From positions 90,939 to 154,938 of the forward strand of contig PDIP01000020.1 in assembly GCA_002811645.1 (NCBI GenBank): DNA of 64,000 bases. The letters are read 5' to 3'. Shown here one piece after another: positions 51,993 to 61,509 of the stretch; within the stretch, counting starts at the first letter, position 1; each line of letters starts with the position of its first letter. Source of the DNA: Corallochytrium limacisporum. Taxonomy: Eukaryota > Opisthokonta. The notes under the pieces were generated by a model that was not told where the DNA came from, did no database searches, and was given only the letters and a program-made list of their open reading frames with translations. A program made the position numbers and the translations under genes.

Positions 51993-53702
51993 CTATGCCA
52001 GCCCCTCCAGGGCGACAATAAGAGTGTTGCTGTTGGCCCGTTCGTCCCAAAAGCTCGCACATTCCGATGCTGAAATGATGCCGCTCATGACAAGAAGATG
52101 CACGGCAGAACGGTCGGTGTAAGTACCAGTAGCAGAGTTCATTAAGCTACCCATCATGCCAGATAGCCCGCTGCTGTGTTCGTGCAATAAATGGTGTACT
52201 TGCTGAAAGTTCCTTGCATTGCAGGCGGTGATCAAGGCGTTCATATCAAATCCATAATTCTGTGCATACAAGAACACACTACTCGACCTCTTGAGGCATT
52301 CTGGAATTGTCTCCGCAAGGCCAGTTTCGATCTGCTTCTCGACACAATCTAGGAGGTATGAATCATTGCTGATGCTGGCAATGAAGGCCAGGAACTTGGG
52401 CAAGAAGACTTTGCAAAGCTGTGGATCCTCGCTCAAAAAGTCTACAACAGCGTCATATACTGTTTGGTACATCGCATCAGGTTGATTGTACGCCATATTC
52501 ACCAGCATTGCGCATCGCAATTGCATCTTCTCTTCACACGCATATAGTGCCATTGCTATCTGAGACATAGAGATCAAGTGTCGCAAGAAGAGGCCATCGG
52601 TATCTTTCTGGTTCTTAAGGAGGTCGTGGTAGCTAGCTAGCTCCTCCTCAGTGACCTTCCGAGTACTCTTAGGCATGGGGTAATGCAAAGATGCGCTCAA
52701 GCTATAATTCAGGACTTCGCGTCTGAGCCCGAGAAGGCCGTTCTGCAGTTTTTTGCCAGCAATGGCACGTACAGGGTGGATGGTCTGCCTTGCCTCTTCG
52801 GCTAGATGAACAGGAAAAGGATCGTTTGATGCTGTACTATGCTCATCTAGAGCCTTGGCATGAATCCACGCGTCACGTATCCGGTCTACGGTGCTGTCGT
52901 GGAAGCTCGTGCACCCAACACCGTTGGCTAGACGATCCAGAAATATTACAGAACACATTCGAGCATTCTTAATGTTTCCATGCAGTGTACCCACTCTCTC
53001 AAGATATGCTTCAGCTAATACATTGCCAACAGTGCCAAGTGATCGGATGGTGCTTGCATGGGGTGTCCCCATACCGACATCCATTATATCTGCCACGGCA
53101 CAAACTAGATGCTCAGTGCTTCTGTCTCCTGTGATTGTGTCGACACCAAGGGCCATGCGTGACTCTGAGCTTGTGGGGATCAGCAGCAGTCCTGACGGAG
53201 AGATCAAACATGGCCAGCGGCAATGTTTCAATCCTAGCTGCACAGGCATCTGCATACCACCCGTTTGTATTCCGCCCAGGCCTTTCCAAACAAGTCCCAG
53301 TTTGCTGTCATACATTTCCCTGCTCTTGCAACGAAATGTTGACCCACATAGTGTTATCCGTTTCACTTTGTGATCCTTATGACATAATGACAACACATGT
53401 TGTGAACATGCCCTTAACTTCTCCTCGCTGTAAGTGCTCACCAAGAACATGATCAGCTTGGGTCCGAGATCTTCACTGTAGACATGTGACTCTTCATTGT
53501 CTACCAGAGGTCCAATCGCTATTGCACCTCGTTCGAGAAGCTCTGCAGGCCATGATTCTCCTACTAAGTTGTCAAGCACCTTGGCTGTATCGCTATCCCA
53601 GTATACACAGGTCTCACCCTCTACTATCTCCCCCAAAACAACGTCAAACGAACCTCTTGCTACCCGCTTTAGTCGGCCTTCAATCTGTTTTAGTAAGTCC
53701 AT
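51993..53702 (-). CDS. SCFD2: Sec1/Munc18-like protein, probably SCFD2 type
   Basis: A 569-residue soluble protein. It resembles the divergent Sec1 family member SCFD2: an N-terminal segment with a strand/helix pattern KLIMFLVSTYSEEKLRACSQHVLSLC, then MCSVIFLDRLANGVGCTSFHDSTVDRI (a VIFLDR motif typical of Sec1-like central domains) and KLQNGLLGLRREVLNYSLSASL, followed by helix EEELASYHDLLKNQKDTDGLF. Sec1/Munc18 proteins bind SNAREs and guide membrane fusion; SCFD2 has been linked to ER-Golgi transport. The match is short motifs and length only (human SCFD2 684), so other divergent Sec1-like proteins are possible. The first ATG is used. Its divergent neighbour TNNI3K is 526 bp away. Confidence 0.5.
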   Translation of the reverse strand: MDLLKQIEGRLKRVARGSFDVVLGEIVEGETCVYWDSDTAKVLDNLVGESWPAELLERGAIAIGPLVDNEESHVYSEDLGPKLIMFLVSTYSEEKLRACSQHVLSLCHKDHKVKRITLCGSTFRCKSREMYDSKLGLVWKGLGGIQTGGMQMPVQLGLKHCRWPCLISPSGLLLIPTSSESRMALGVDTITGDRSTEHLVCAVADIMDVGMGTPHASTIRSLGTVGNVLAEAYLERVGTLHGNIKNARMCSVIFLDRLANGVGCTSFHDSTVDRIRDAWIHAKALDEHSTASNDPFPVHLAEEARQTIHPVRAIAGKKLQNGLLGLRREVLNYSLSASLHYPMPKSTRKVTEEELASYHDLLKNQKDTDGLFLRHLISMSQIAMALYACEEKMQLRCAMLVNMAYNQPDAMYQTVYDAVVDFLSEDPQLCKVFLPKFLAFIASISNDSYLLDCVEKQIETGLAETIPECLKRSSSVFLYAQNYGFDMNALITACNARNFQQVHHLLHEHSSGLSGMMGSLMNSATGTYTDRSAVHLLVMSGIISASECASFWDERANSNTLIVALEGLA

Positions 53703-53884
53703 GGTTGGGCATTATTCCCCAAACAGAAATTTCTGTGATCAACAGATCTCGCACATATGCGGCTTACTACTTTTCATACAAATCGGCAAAATACCTGATC
53801 ATAGCGCCATGGCCTGATATAGCAACTGAATTCCCGAGGTCCGGCGTGCAATGCAAAAATCCATGTAGTCGGTCGAGAAGCGGG

Positions 53885-53903
53885 GGGCGGTAACCAACCG
53901 CCC
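53885..53903. repeat. Hairpin GGGCGGT/ACCGCCC in TNNI3K upstream region
   Basis: 7-bp GC-rich arms around a 5-nt AACCA loop. The motif GGGCGG also looks like a GC box. A second short stem follows immediately. Confidence 0.5.
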
Positions 53904-54070
53904 TCTCCGAGAAGAGAGCCGGTAAGGGTTCAGTTCCTTTAGGTGCCTTAAACCGCAACCTCCAATCCTCCCCTCGGGGGACTACCCGGTTGGGCCAGAC
54001 CCACTGCTGCCGCGGTCACAGGCACACAATGTGGCGTTGGTATTTAAACGGATTGCCGGTGCAAAAGGGC

Positions 54071-54106
54071 AAATTGAAATTGAAATTGAAACAGAAATAG
54101 AAATAG
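54071..54106 (+). repeat. GAAATT-type hexamer tandem repeat
   Basis: About six units of GAAATT drifting to GAAATA, in the leader or promoter of TNNI3K about 120 bp before its ATG. Confidence 0.8.
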
Positions 54107-54228
54107 CCTTTAACAGTTTATCTCCTTTTTGCGACGTAGATCAGACTACACAACAAAGCGGAAAACAATGAACGTAACATAAACTACAGGAGTGTACTGT
54201 AATCGGCTTTGCTCAGGAAAGCAAGACC

Positions 54229-56691
54229 ATGGGCTCCTTCCAGTCAAGACCAAAGGGTTTTATCAGGGACAGTTGGCTTAAAGGTCATCTACAGGAAATC
54301 GTTAACCTTGGACAAGATCAAGAATTTGAGAGACAGAATCTATTGAGTGAACCTGCTGAAAGCTGGCATGAAGTATTACGCGCCTCACACGAGCAAGACA
54401 TTGACGCACTGCGTAGCTGTACTTCAAGAGGACGTGAATCATCAGAAATTCGTACACCAACAGGTCATGCAGCACTACATATTGCAGCGGTGGCTGACCT
54501 GATTGCAGTGGCGCAAGTATTGGTAAACTCTGGTACGGATTCCCCAGACGTGAAAACGCCCTTGGGAAACAATGCCTTGCACCTTGCGGCCTTCCACCAC
54601 GCAAACAATGTGCTAGATTATCTGCTGGACCTAGTCTGCGGGCAGAAAGGGGACCATGAAAATTGTCTATCTGTGACAAACCGTCTAGGATTTACACCAC
54701 TTCACTGTGCTGTAATTGCCGGTAATTTTAGGGCAATCGAGCTGCTTATGGGCTGTGGGGTGAGCAGATCGGAACGAACAAACGATAAGTCTGACTCGGC
54801 ATTGCATCTTGCGGTACTATGCAAGCATACAGATATTGCTGTGTACCTCAACGATGATGATTGTGCTGTGATGGTAAACAAGGACAGTGAAACTGCTCTC
54901 CATACGGCTGTTGGTCTTGGGGACGAAGACCTTGTCTCCGCGCTTTATACACCTCTAAGTTTGGAAACCAAGGTTAAAGTCAATGAACTGAGAGACAATG
55001 AAGGGTTCGCCCTTATGCACATCGCTGTCAAGGCAGGAAATCTTTCCGTTGTAGAGATTTTGATGGAGTGCCTTCGCGGCAACCCCGACTTTGATCTCTA
55101 CAAATTGCTGAACAATTTTGGAGACAATGTCTTGCATTTGGCTTGCTACTACGGTCACGAAAACATTGTACACTATCTGGTGGACCACTTTGGGTTCGGA
55201 CCAGGTAACTATCCCAACCATTTTGGAGACTTGCCGCTACACTGTGTGTGTCGAAGAGCAGACGCAGTCCAGCTGACAACTTTTCTTTGCAATATGGAGG
55301 AGGTAAAGATCAACGCCGTCAGCAGCGGACCTCATCAGGACGGTCACACTGCTTTGCATACTGCCTGCTATTTTGGACACATTGATGTCGTGCAGGTGCT
55401 GATTTCACACGGCGCTGATCCTACAATTGAAACTATTAAGGAGAAGACTCCGATTGACATGGCCTATGATCAAGGATTTGACTCCCTGGTCACGGCGCTC
55501 CAGGGGCATCTGTTTAACATGGCCAATGACATTGCTACCACAAGCATTGCATGGCCATATCAAGGAACAGTAAAGAACCCTCAGTACATGGTTCCAAGTT
55601 CACGGGGCAAGCTTAGGGCTGTGATTAAGGAGAAGGTGCAGCTGATGAACTTGAAAGCCATCTTGCCGTCTCATTTCCAGGTCAAATTCGACGAGATCAT
55701 CTTTGAAGCCTCAATTGGCAGTGGCTCTTTCGGTGATGTATACCGAGGAACACTACATAATGAGCGTGTGGCCATCAAGCGTTTGCGAACTGGAAGTATC
55801 CGTGGTATTTCTGACGTAGAGCTGTTCTGTCGCGAAGTGGCAGTGATGAGCAAAGTCAGCCATCCATCAATTGTGCGCTTTTGTGGATGCTGTTTGCGTG
55901 ACCCTCGGAAGTTCTGCTTGCTGACAGAGTTTATGTCTGGTGGCACACTGTATAATCTTTTGCACATCGAACGAAAGCTATTGGATCTCAATGCAAAGCT
56001 GCGTATCATTCTCGACATCGCGCAGGGACTTGCGTACTTGCATGGCCTAGATCCCAAAATTATTCATCGAGACTTGAACTCTTTGAATATTCTGCTCGAT
56101 GAATACGGTGGGGCAGCAATCAGTGACTTTGGTGAGTCCAAGATCTTTACGCCAGAGTCACGAAACAATATGACAAAGTACCCAGGTAATTTGCGATGGA
56201 TGGCGCCGGAGGTATTCAGTGGCACTGCTGCATACACAGAAATGGCTGACGTCTTCAGTTTTGGCTTGGTCCTCTGGGAGACGCTCATGTCGCAGCTGCC
56301 CTTTGAACACCTAAAACCACCTGCAGCAGCATCAGAAATGGCACACAACAAAAAGAGACCACCAATTGCATCGCAGTTGCCGCGTCGCTTACAGATGCTG
56401 CTTAAGGAATGCTGGCAACACGTACCTGAGCGACGCCCTTCCATGAGTACTGTGGTGAAGACTCTGCTAAAGTATATGCGGACTGTGGACGGCAACGAGA
56501 TCCAAGCAGTAGTACGTGGAAATCGGAAGAGTCATGTCTACCTTCCGGCCATTGGGAGCACCAGCAGCGACAAGGTCGGGCATCACCATCACCACTTAGA
56601 ACCTTCGCATGAAGAACCTGCCAGCCGTTCAAACTCTGGAGATCATTTGTCTAACGAGGGTCAAGGCGAAACGACGTCAATAGGTGGCTAA
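54229..56691 (+). CDS. TNNI3K: TNNI3K-type ankyrin-repeat TKL kinase
   Basis: An 820-residue protein with the domain order of cardiac troponin I-interacting kinase (human about 835): N-terminus MGSFQSRP, matching the N-myristoylation consensus (Gly2, Ser6), about ten ankyrin repeats (about 60-430), then a TKL kinase domain (about 488-748). The kinase has the glycine loop GSGSFGDVYRG, VAIK lysine K517, HRDLN with catalytic D615 and N617 slightly shifted in the TKL form, and DFG D633 followed by ES. The family-typical SHFQVKFDEI linker and PGNLRWMAPEVF match TNNI3K directly. The C-terminus is low complexity with a His5 run. It is likely an active Ser/Thr/Tyr kinase at a membrane. Human TNNI3K is heart-biased, so here the function must be ancestral. 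It is convergent with the calcium channel (78 bp). Confidence 0.93.
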   Translation: MGSFQSRPKGFIRDSWLKGHLQEIVNLGQDQEFERQNLLSEPAESWHEVLRASHEQDIDALRSCTSRGRESSEIRTPTGHAALHIAAVADLIAVAQVLVNSGTDSPDVKTPLGNNALHLAAFHHANNVLDYLLDLVCGQKGDHENCLSVTNRLGFTPLHCAVIAGNFRAIELLMGCGVSRSERTNDKSDSALHLAVLCKHTDIAVYLNDDDCAVMVNKDSETALHTAVGLGDEDLVSALYTPLSLETKVKVNELRDNEGFALMHIAVKAGNLSVVEILMECLRGNPDFDLYKLLNNFGDNVLHLACYYGHENIVHYLVDHFGFGPGNYPNHFGDLPLHCVCRRADAVQLTTFLCNMEEVKINAVSSGPHQDGHTALHTACYFGHIDVVQVLISHGADPTIETIKEKTPIDMAYDQGFDSLVTALQGHLFNMANDIATTSIAWPYQGTVKNPQYMVPSSRGKLRAVIKEKVQLMNLKAILPSHFQVKFDEIIFEASIGSGSFGDVYRGTLHNERVAIKRLRTGSIRGISDVELFCREVAVMSKVSHPSIVRFCGCCLRDPRKFCLLTEFMSGGTLYNLLHIERKLLDLNAKLRIILDIAQGLAYLHGLDPKIIHRDLNSLNILLDEYGGAAISDFGESKIFTPESRNNMTKYPGNLRWMAPEVFSGTAAYTEMADVFSFGLVLWETLMSQLPFEHLKPPAAASEMAHNKKRPPIASQLPRRLQMLLKECWQHVPERRPSMSTVVKTLLKYMRTVDGNEIQAVVRGNRKSHVYLPAIGSTSSDKVGHHHHHLEPSHEEPASRSNSGDHLSNEGQGETTSIGG

Positions 56692-56769
56692 CTGTAAAAT
56701 GTAAATGATGTATTTAAATATATGCTAGTATGATCTTATCAACTATGAAAACAGGTTGTAAATATGTTT

Positions 56770-59700
56770 CTACTCGTCCTCCTCTTCGAGATGAGGCAGT
56801 GCTTGGTCAATTTTCTTTGCGGCCAGGTTCTTACGGACCGTCATCAATTCGCTCAGGCGCCTTCTAGCCTTGCGATGTCGCCACACCATTGCAATCATTT
56901 TCGCTGCATACCATTCGCGAGTAGACATGCTGTCTTCCTCCTCCCAATCTCTCAGCTTGTCAGTGTCAGAGCCAGAAGCGGCTGATGCTCTGCATTCAGC
57001 CAGATCAATCTTCACGGATTGCCGTCGTTCATCAACATCTTTGATGGACTCATGCTGGTCTTCATCAGTGCCTGTTGACGTGTTGTCAATACTCATGGTC
57101 GATGTGTCTGACGTCCGGGTATCTTTGTGCAATTCATTGGTCTCCGGGTCATCACCGCCTTTCTTCAAATAGTAGTACATCTTACGCGTGGTATGATTTT
57201 GGAATGCATGGTCACCGCTGAGAATCATTCCTACAAGGGCTTCGTTATACTTGACGTAAGGCATGCCTTTTTTGACTCCAGACATGCTCGGAATATTCTT
57301 TGGAAAGTGTAGCGGAATGCAAGCATTACGCAGTTTACACATGATAGCTTGCTGTGATGCGTGCTTGCCGCAGCCCACCGGGGGTTCCATCACTGCCATC
57401 AAGGTCTCCAACTCCTTCAGAGAAATAAAGCCCGTGGCATAAACATCGATCTTTTCCCATTTTTGGCCGAATCGAGCGAGTTTAGTAGTGGTCAAATAGG
57501 CTGGGTCAGCTGTCAGGTATTCAAAGTAGTCAAGAACCACGGCAGTAAATACATTCAAAGCCAGGAAGGTCGACATAAAGACAAAGAAGATCATGAAGGG
57601 GATTGCAGTCCAAGATCCACCCGGATTATTGACCATGGCTTCGGTTATACCGAACCAATCCTCTCCCGTGGAGCACACAATGAGAGTTTGTGTGGCACGA
57701 GGGAACGAGCTGAAATTTTGCCACCTGTTAAGCGCAGTGTTAGGATCTTGTTCGATGCTACCGTACGCACCGACACCAACGGTGGCGAATCCGTAGTACA
57801 CAAAGCAAACAAGGACCAATACACTTGGTAAAGACTTCATGCTGGCACGAAGTGTCCACAGCATCTCCCGTACACTACGAACAGCGGCCATGATTCGGAT
57901 CAAGCGGAATACTCGCGCAATGCGGAAGAATGTGACGCGTTCCACAACCAGATCGATAATACTGCCCACAATGATCGCAAAATCGAACTTGTTCCAGTCG
58001 TCGACAAAGTATTCAAAACCATAGGCCAGTAATTTCAGCATGGCTTCGCAAACGAATATGGCAGTGAATACCATATTGCTGATCTCAATCACGGTCTCAT
58101 GTGTTTCTGACATTCCAGAATATTGGGTGGCCAGGAAGGCGATATTGAGCACAATCATAGAGAAGATGAAAATTTCAAACTTTAGACTGGTCACAAAATC
58201 ATGAATCGATGCTTGCCATCGCGTTAGCGGCTTCCGACAATATTTCAATTTTGCCGTCTGTGCAAAGTGTACGCAGCGATCCAGGCGGAGCTCGACATAG
58301 TCGCCATCCACCTTTACGGTCTTGTCAGCCTCACTGGCCTCTCGGAACACCCCGACGACCGTACCGGTGAAGAAGGAAACCAAGAAAAGCGATACAACAG
58401 TAAGGTACGAAACCATAAAGAGGGCTGCTGGCCATGGGTCAGCAAACTCTTCCTGTGCACATCCAGTGCATGATGAATTTACCATATCCTCCATTACCTC
58501 AGGCCAGCCTTCGAATGTTGCAAGTACAAAGAGTGTAAACAGTGCGTTTGCGACATTATCGAAGTTGAGGAAGGCGTTTTCCCACTCGCGGTCGACTGTA
58601 GCGCCATCAGTATCCACAAATGTGCCATTGCATTCCGTATAGAGCTTGACAGATGGATCGTTGCAGTTGCCAAAGCTGCCCCTGTAGAGGTACACTCCTA
58701 TAAGGGCGAAAATGTACATGATCAATAGCATACAGGTAATGACGTATCCAACAGATGCAATGGAATGCCAAGCGGCCCAGATGACCTTTCGCAGAGCAAC
58801 AAACGCGGAGACACTGCGAAGTGGACGGAACGCGCGGAGGATACGGAATGAGCGTAGGTATATGAACCCTGCCTTGTCAGCAATTAGACCGATGAGTAGA
58901 ATTATGGTGAGAATGAAATCCATACGATTCCATCCGTCAGACCAATACTTCTTCCACCCCCAGGCCGAAACCTTAAGGATAATCTCCATGCAGAAAAGAA
59001 CAGAGAAGGCAACATCTACCCAGATCCAAATGTGATCGTACTGAGGATAGTCCTCCTCAAAGATCAGCATCACCGCCGAGGCGAAAATGATAAACAGGAT
59101 TGCCCGATCAAACCATTTGTTGTCCACAATCGGAGACGTCCACTGCTTGATAGTGGATCGGTGCTCTTCGTTCATATTGAAGCGATCCATGAATTCATGT
59201 ACACGAAGTTTACAATGCAACCATGGCACCTTCACGTGGGTGTTCCAAACCCTGTTGAACTTCTTGCGAAAGCGGGCCGCTTGGGGACTTGTTTTCACCT
59301 CCATCTCTTTCATCAGTTGGTCGTACCTCTCAACCTCATTGACAGCTATGGCCAAAGCTACATTCAGTAGAATAAATGTTCCGAGGAAGACAAGGATCAC
59401 AAAGTATAGCGAAGATACCAGTGGCAATCCAGTTTCAGGAATGACATCGTACATCACATCATTCCAATTCTCTCCACTAATGACTACCAAAGTTGACAAC
59501 AGTGATCGACCGAAATTACTGAAGTTGTAAAAGCTGTCCTCTCCGTATTGGCCGAAGACATGAAGCCCAAAGATTGCAAACATTAGAATGGTGATTGCGA
59601 TCAGCAGAAACAAATGGGCACTCACCTTCAGACTGCTGACAAGCGCTCTCGAAAGTCCAACGATTTGGCGAGATAGGTTCCATCGATTCAAAATAGAAAA

Positions 59701-61509
59701 CAAGCGGAATGCTCGCAGGGCCAGCAGGCCCTGAGCCGAATCTGTAGTACCGGATGCGTCCAAGATGAAAGCCATTACTGAAAGAAGCGTAATGATAAAA
59801 TCAATCCAGTGCGTTGGAACAGCGAAATAGTCCTTAATACCTAGGGCAGGGATCCGAATACAACACTCAATCACGAAAATGAAAGTAGTGATTAAGGTGC
59901 CTACCAGGAGAATGTACTGCAAGTATTCATCTTCTGGCCAATGATTAAGTGACAAAATCAACAAGGTTGCGATAATGTTGAGATCAATCGTCAGTTGGAA
60001 CAGAACACTCTCATCTATCCTCCTGGAAGGGGCATAGTACATGGTCTTCCAATTGTCGCCTACCCAACCCTTTGCATTCAGATCCGGTTCATCCACCTCC
60101 TCATCACCATCCTCCAATTTGTCAATTCGCATTGGAGACGTTCCTTTCTCGACATTCTCAGATTCCCCAATATTGTCGAAATCTTGCAAAGTTGTCTCTA
60201 ACTCTTGTTTCCCCAAGTCTTCTTCTGTGATGGCTTTGTCAACCCATGCCATGTATCCATTCAGGTGATCATTGACCATGGCCTGAACAAATCTCTGTTC
60301 TTTCTGTAGTTGCTGCATACTGCGAGCTCTCTCACGATGAAATTCTCCAGCGATGACGCCTAAGAAAAGATTCACCAAAAAGAAAGAGCACAGGAAGACA
60401 AGGCTCAGGTAGAACACCCATGTCCAATCGTCCACTGCATCCTGTGTCCAGTACATTACTTCGGCCCATCCTTCCAGGGTGGAACACTGGAAAATAGTCA
60501 GCAGCGAGAACCCGATGTTGTCATAGTTTGTCACCCCATCATTAGGTGACTGGTCACTTGCAATACATACCGCATCTCCCGAGCACGTGAAGCCAGAATT
60601 CTCCAAATCACAGGGACCAGCCAATGGTGCGGGCTCCTCAATGACGGTACCATCTGGAAGCGCACACACTGAGTTCAAGTCTCCAGCAAAGAATTCCAGA
60701 CCTGTGATGGCCCAAAGTAAGAGAGTGGTAGCATACATAATGAAAATGATCGCCAACTTGGGCACCGAATTCATCAGAGATACGACGATCAATGTGAGTC
60801 TAGGTGACAGGCCAATCAATCGGACCAACCGCAGGGCCCTCAGGGCAAAGAAAGCACTGATGTTCTGACCGATCTGTTGGAAGATCAGGTCGACCCAACC
60901 CAGAATCACGATAAGAAAGTCAAGTCGATTCAATAGCGCCCGGAAATAAGCATTCTCGTCCTGCCAGCCGCCATATGCTACTAGTTTAACCAGGGCTTCC
61001 ACAGAGTATATGGCCAGGAACAACTTTTCCAGTTGAGCCAGTTGGCGATTGGGGTACTCATCGGCATCAACTTCAGGTTGATAAAGTGCAAGACAAATAA
61101 TGTTCACAACGATCGTAAATGCGATGAACCTCTGTGTGTACCGATGTTCTACAAAATTGATACAAAACTGGCGAAACGGATTTTTTAACTTGAAAAGATA
61201 GAGACTCCGTGGACCCCGGGGAAGACCAGTCGTGTCCTTGCGATTGAAGTTTTTTGAAATCCTGAGGGCCTCCTTTTGTTTCCATTCGTCATTCTGCAGC
61301 ATGTCATTGTGAAACTTTTCTTTGGCCTCTTCGCTGAGATCATAATGGGAAAACCAGCGACTAGCTCTGTCGTGTATCCTTGAACTAATTGACCTGCGTG
61401 GAGAATTAGACTGTCCCGACGGCCAGGCCTGTAGTGAGCCGTCCGAGTGATGCAACGGGTTTAGGGACTCCCGTTGATCACCAGGAGGGCCTGGTGAGTG
61501 TGTGGCCAT
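56770..61509 (-). CDS. Voltage-gated calcium channel alpha-1 subunit (CaV-type, EEEE, with AID motif)
   Basis: A 1,579-residue four-domain pore protein. Each domain has six transmembrane segments and a pore loop. The selectivity glutamates are E346 (TLEGW), E680 (SGENW), E1000 (ATFEGW) and E1283 (STGEDW), an EEEE calcium-type filter. S4 segments carry repeated Arg, strongest in domains III (LRSFRILRAFRPLR) and IV (RIARVFRLIRIM) and weakest in II. The I-II linker has an AID-like NDHLNGYMAWVDKA (L416, G418, Y419, W422), which in CaV1/2 binds the beta subunit. The tail has an EF-hand-like segment (about 1345-1375) with PPVG as in CaV and an IQ-like YAAKMIAMVWRHRKARR (about 1535-1551) for calmodulin. 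The II-III linker is short. First in-frame ATG is the complement of 61507-61509; an upstream GTG adds two residues. NALCN is excluded by EEEE and the AID. Confidence 0.95.
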   Translation of the reverse strand: MATHSPGPPGDQRESLNPLHHSDGSLQAWPSGQSNSPRRSISSRIHDRASRWFSHYDLSEEAKEKFHNDMLQNDEWKQKEALRISKNFNRKDTTGLPRGPRSLYLFKLKNPFRQFCINFVEHRYTQRFIAFTIVVNIICLALYQPEVDADEYPNRQLAQLEKLFLAIYSVEALVKLVAYGGWQDENAYFRALLNRLDFLIVILGWVDLIFQQIGQNISAFFALRALRLVRLIGLSPRLTLIVVSLMNSVPKLAIIFIMYATTLLLWAITGLEFFAGDLNSVCALPDGTVIEEPAPLAGPCDLENSGFTCSGDAVCIASDQSPNDGVTNYDNIGFSLLTIFQCSTLEGWAEVMYWTQDAVDDWTWVFYLSLVFLCSFFLVNLFLGVIAGEFHRERARSMQQLQKEQRFVQAMVNDHLNGYMAWVDKAITEEDLGKQELETTLQDFDNIGESENVEKGTSPMRIDKLEDGDEEVDEPDLNAKGWVGDNWKTMYYAPSRRIDESVLFQLTIDLNIIATLLILSLNHWPEDEYLQYILLVGTLITTFIFVIECCIRIPALGIKDYFAVPTHWIDFIITLLSVMAFILDASGTTDSAQGLLALRAFRLFSILNRWNLSRQIVGLSRALVSSLKVSAHLFLLIAITILMFAIFGLHVFGQYGEDSFYNFSNFGRSLLSTLVVISGENWNDVMYDVIPETGLPLVSSLYFVILVFLGTFILLNVALAIAVNEVERYDQLMKEMEVKTSPQAARFRKKFNRVWNTHVKVPWLHCKLRVHEFMDRFNMNEEHRSTIKQWTSPIVDNKWFDRAILFIIFASAVMLIFEEDYPQYDHIWIWVDVAFSVLFCMEIILKVSAWGWKKYWSDGWNRMDFILTIILLIGLIADKAGFIYLRSFRILRAFRPLRSVSAFVALRKVIWAAWHSIASVGYVITCMLLIMYIFALIGVYLYRGSFGNCNDPSVKLYTECNGTFVDTDGATVDREWENAFLNFDNVANALFTLFVLATFEGWPEVMEDMVNSSCTGCAQEEFADPWPAALFMVSYLTVVSLFLVSFFTGTVVGVFREASEADKTVKVDGDYVELRLDRCVHFAQTAKLKYCRKPLTRWQASIHDFVTSLKFEIFIFSMIVLNIAFLATQYSGMSETHETVIEISNMVFTAIFVCEAMLKLLAYGFEYFVDDWNKFDFAIIVGSIIDLVVERVTFFRIARVFRLIRIMAAVRSVREMLWTLRASMKSLPSVLVLVCFVYYGFATVGVGAYGSIEQDPNTALNRWQNFSSFPRATQTLIVCSTGEDWFGITEAMVNNPGGSWTAIPFMIFFVFMSTFLALNVFTAVVLDYFEYLTADPAYLTTTKLARFGQKWEKIDVYATGFISLKELETLMAVMEPPVGCGKHASQQAIMCKLRNACIPLHFPKNIPSMSGVKKGMPYVKYNEALVGMILSGDHAFQNHTTRKMYYYLKKGGDDPETNELHKDTRTSDTSTMSIDNTSTGTDEDQHESIKDVDERRQSVKIDLAECRASAASGSDTDKLRDWEEEDSMSTREWYAAKMIAMVWRHRKARRRLSELMTVRKNLAAKKIDQALPHLEEEDE

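Larger units (their letters stand above)
53703..54228. other. Divergent promoter region SCFD2-like/TNNI3K
   Basis: It holds a run of GC-rich hairpins (GGGCGGT/ACCGCCC at 53885-53903, then CTCT/AGAG, then CCCC/GGGG near 53976-53986). It also holds a GAAATT hexamer tandem at 54071-54106. Confidence 0.6.
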
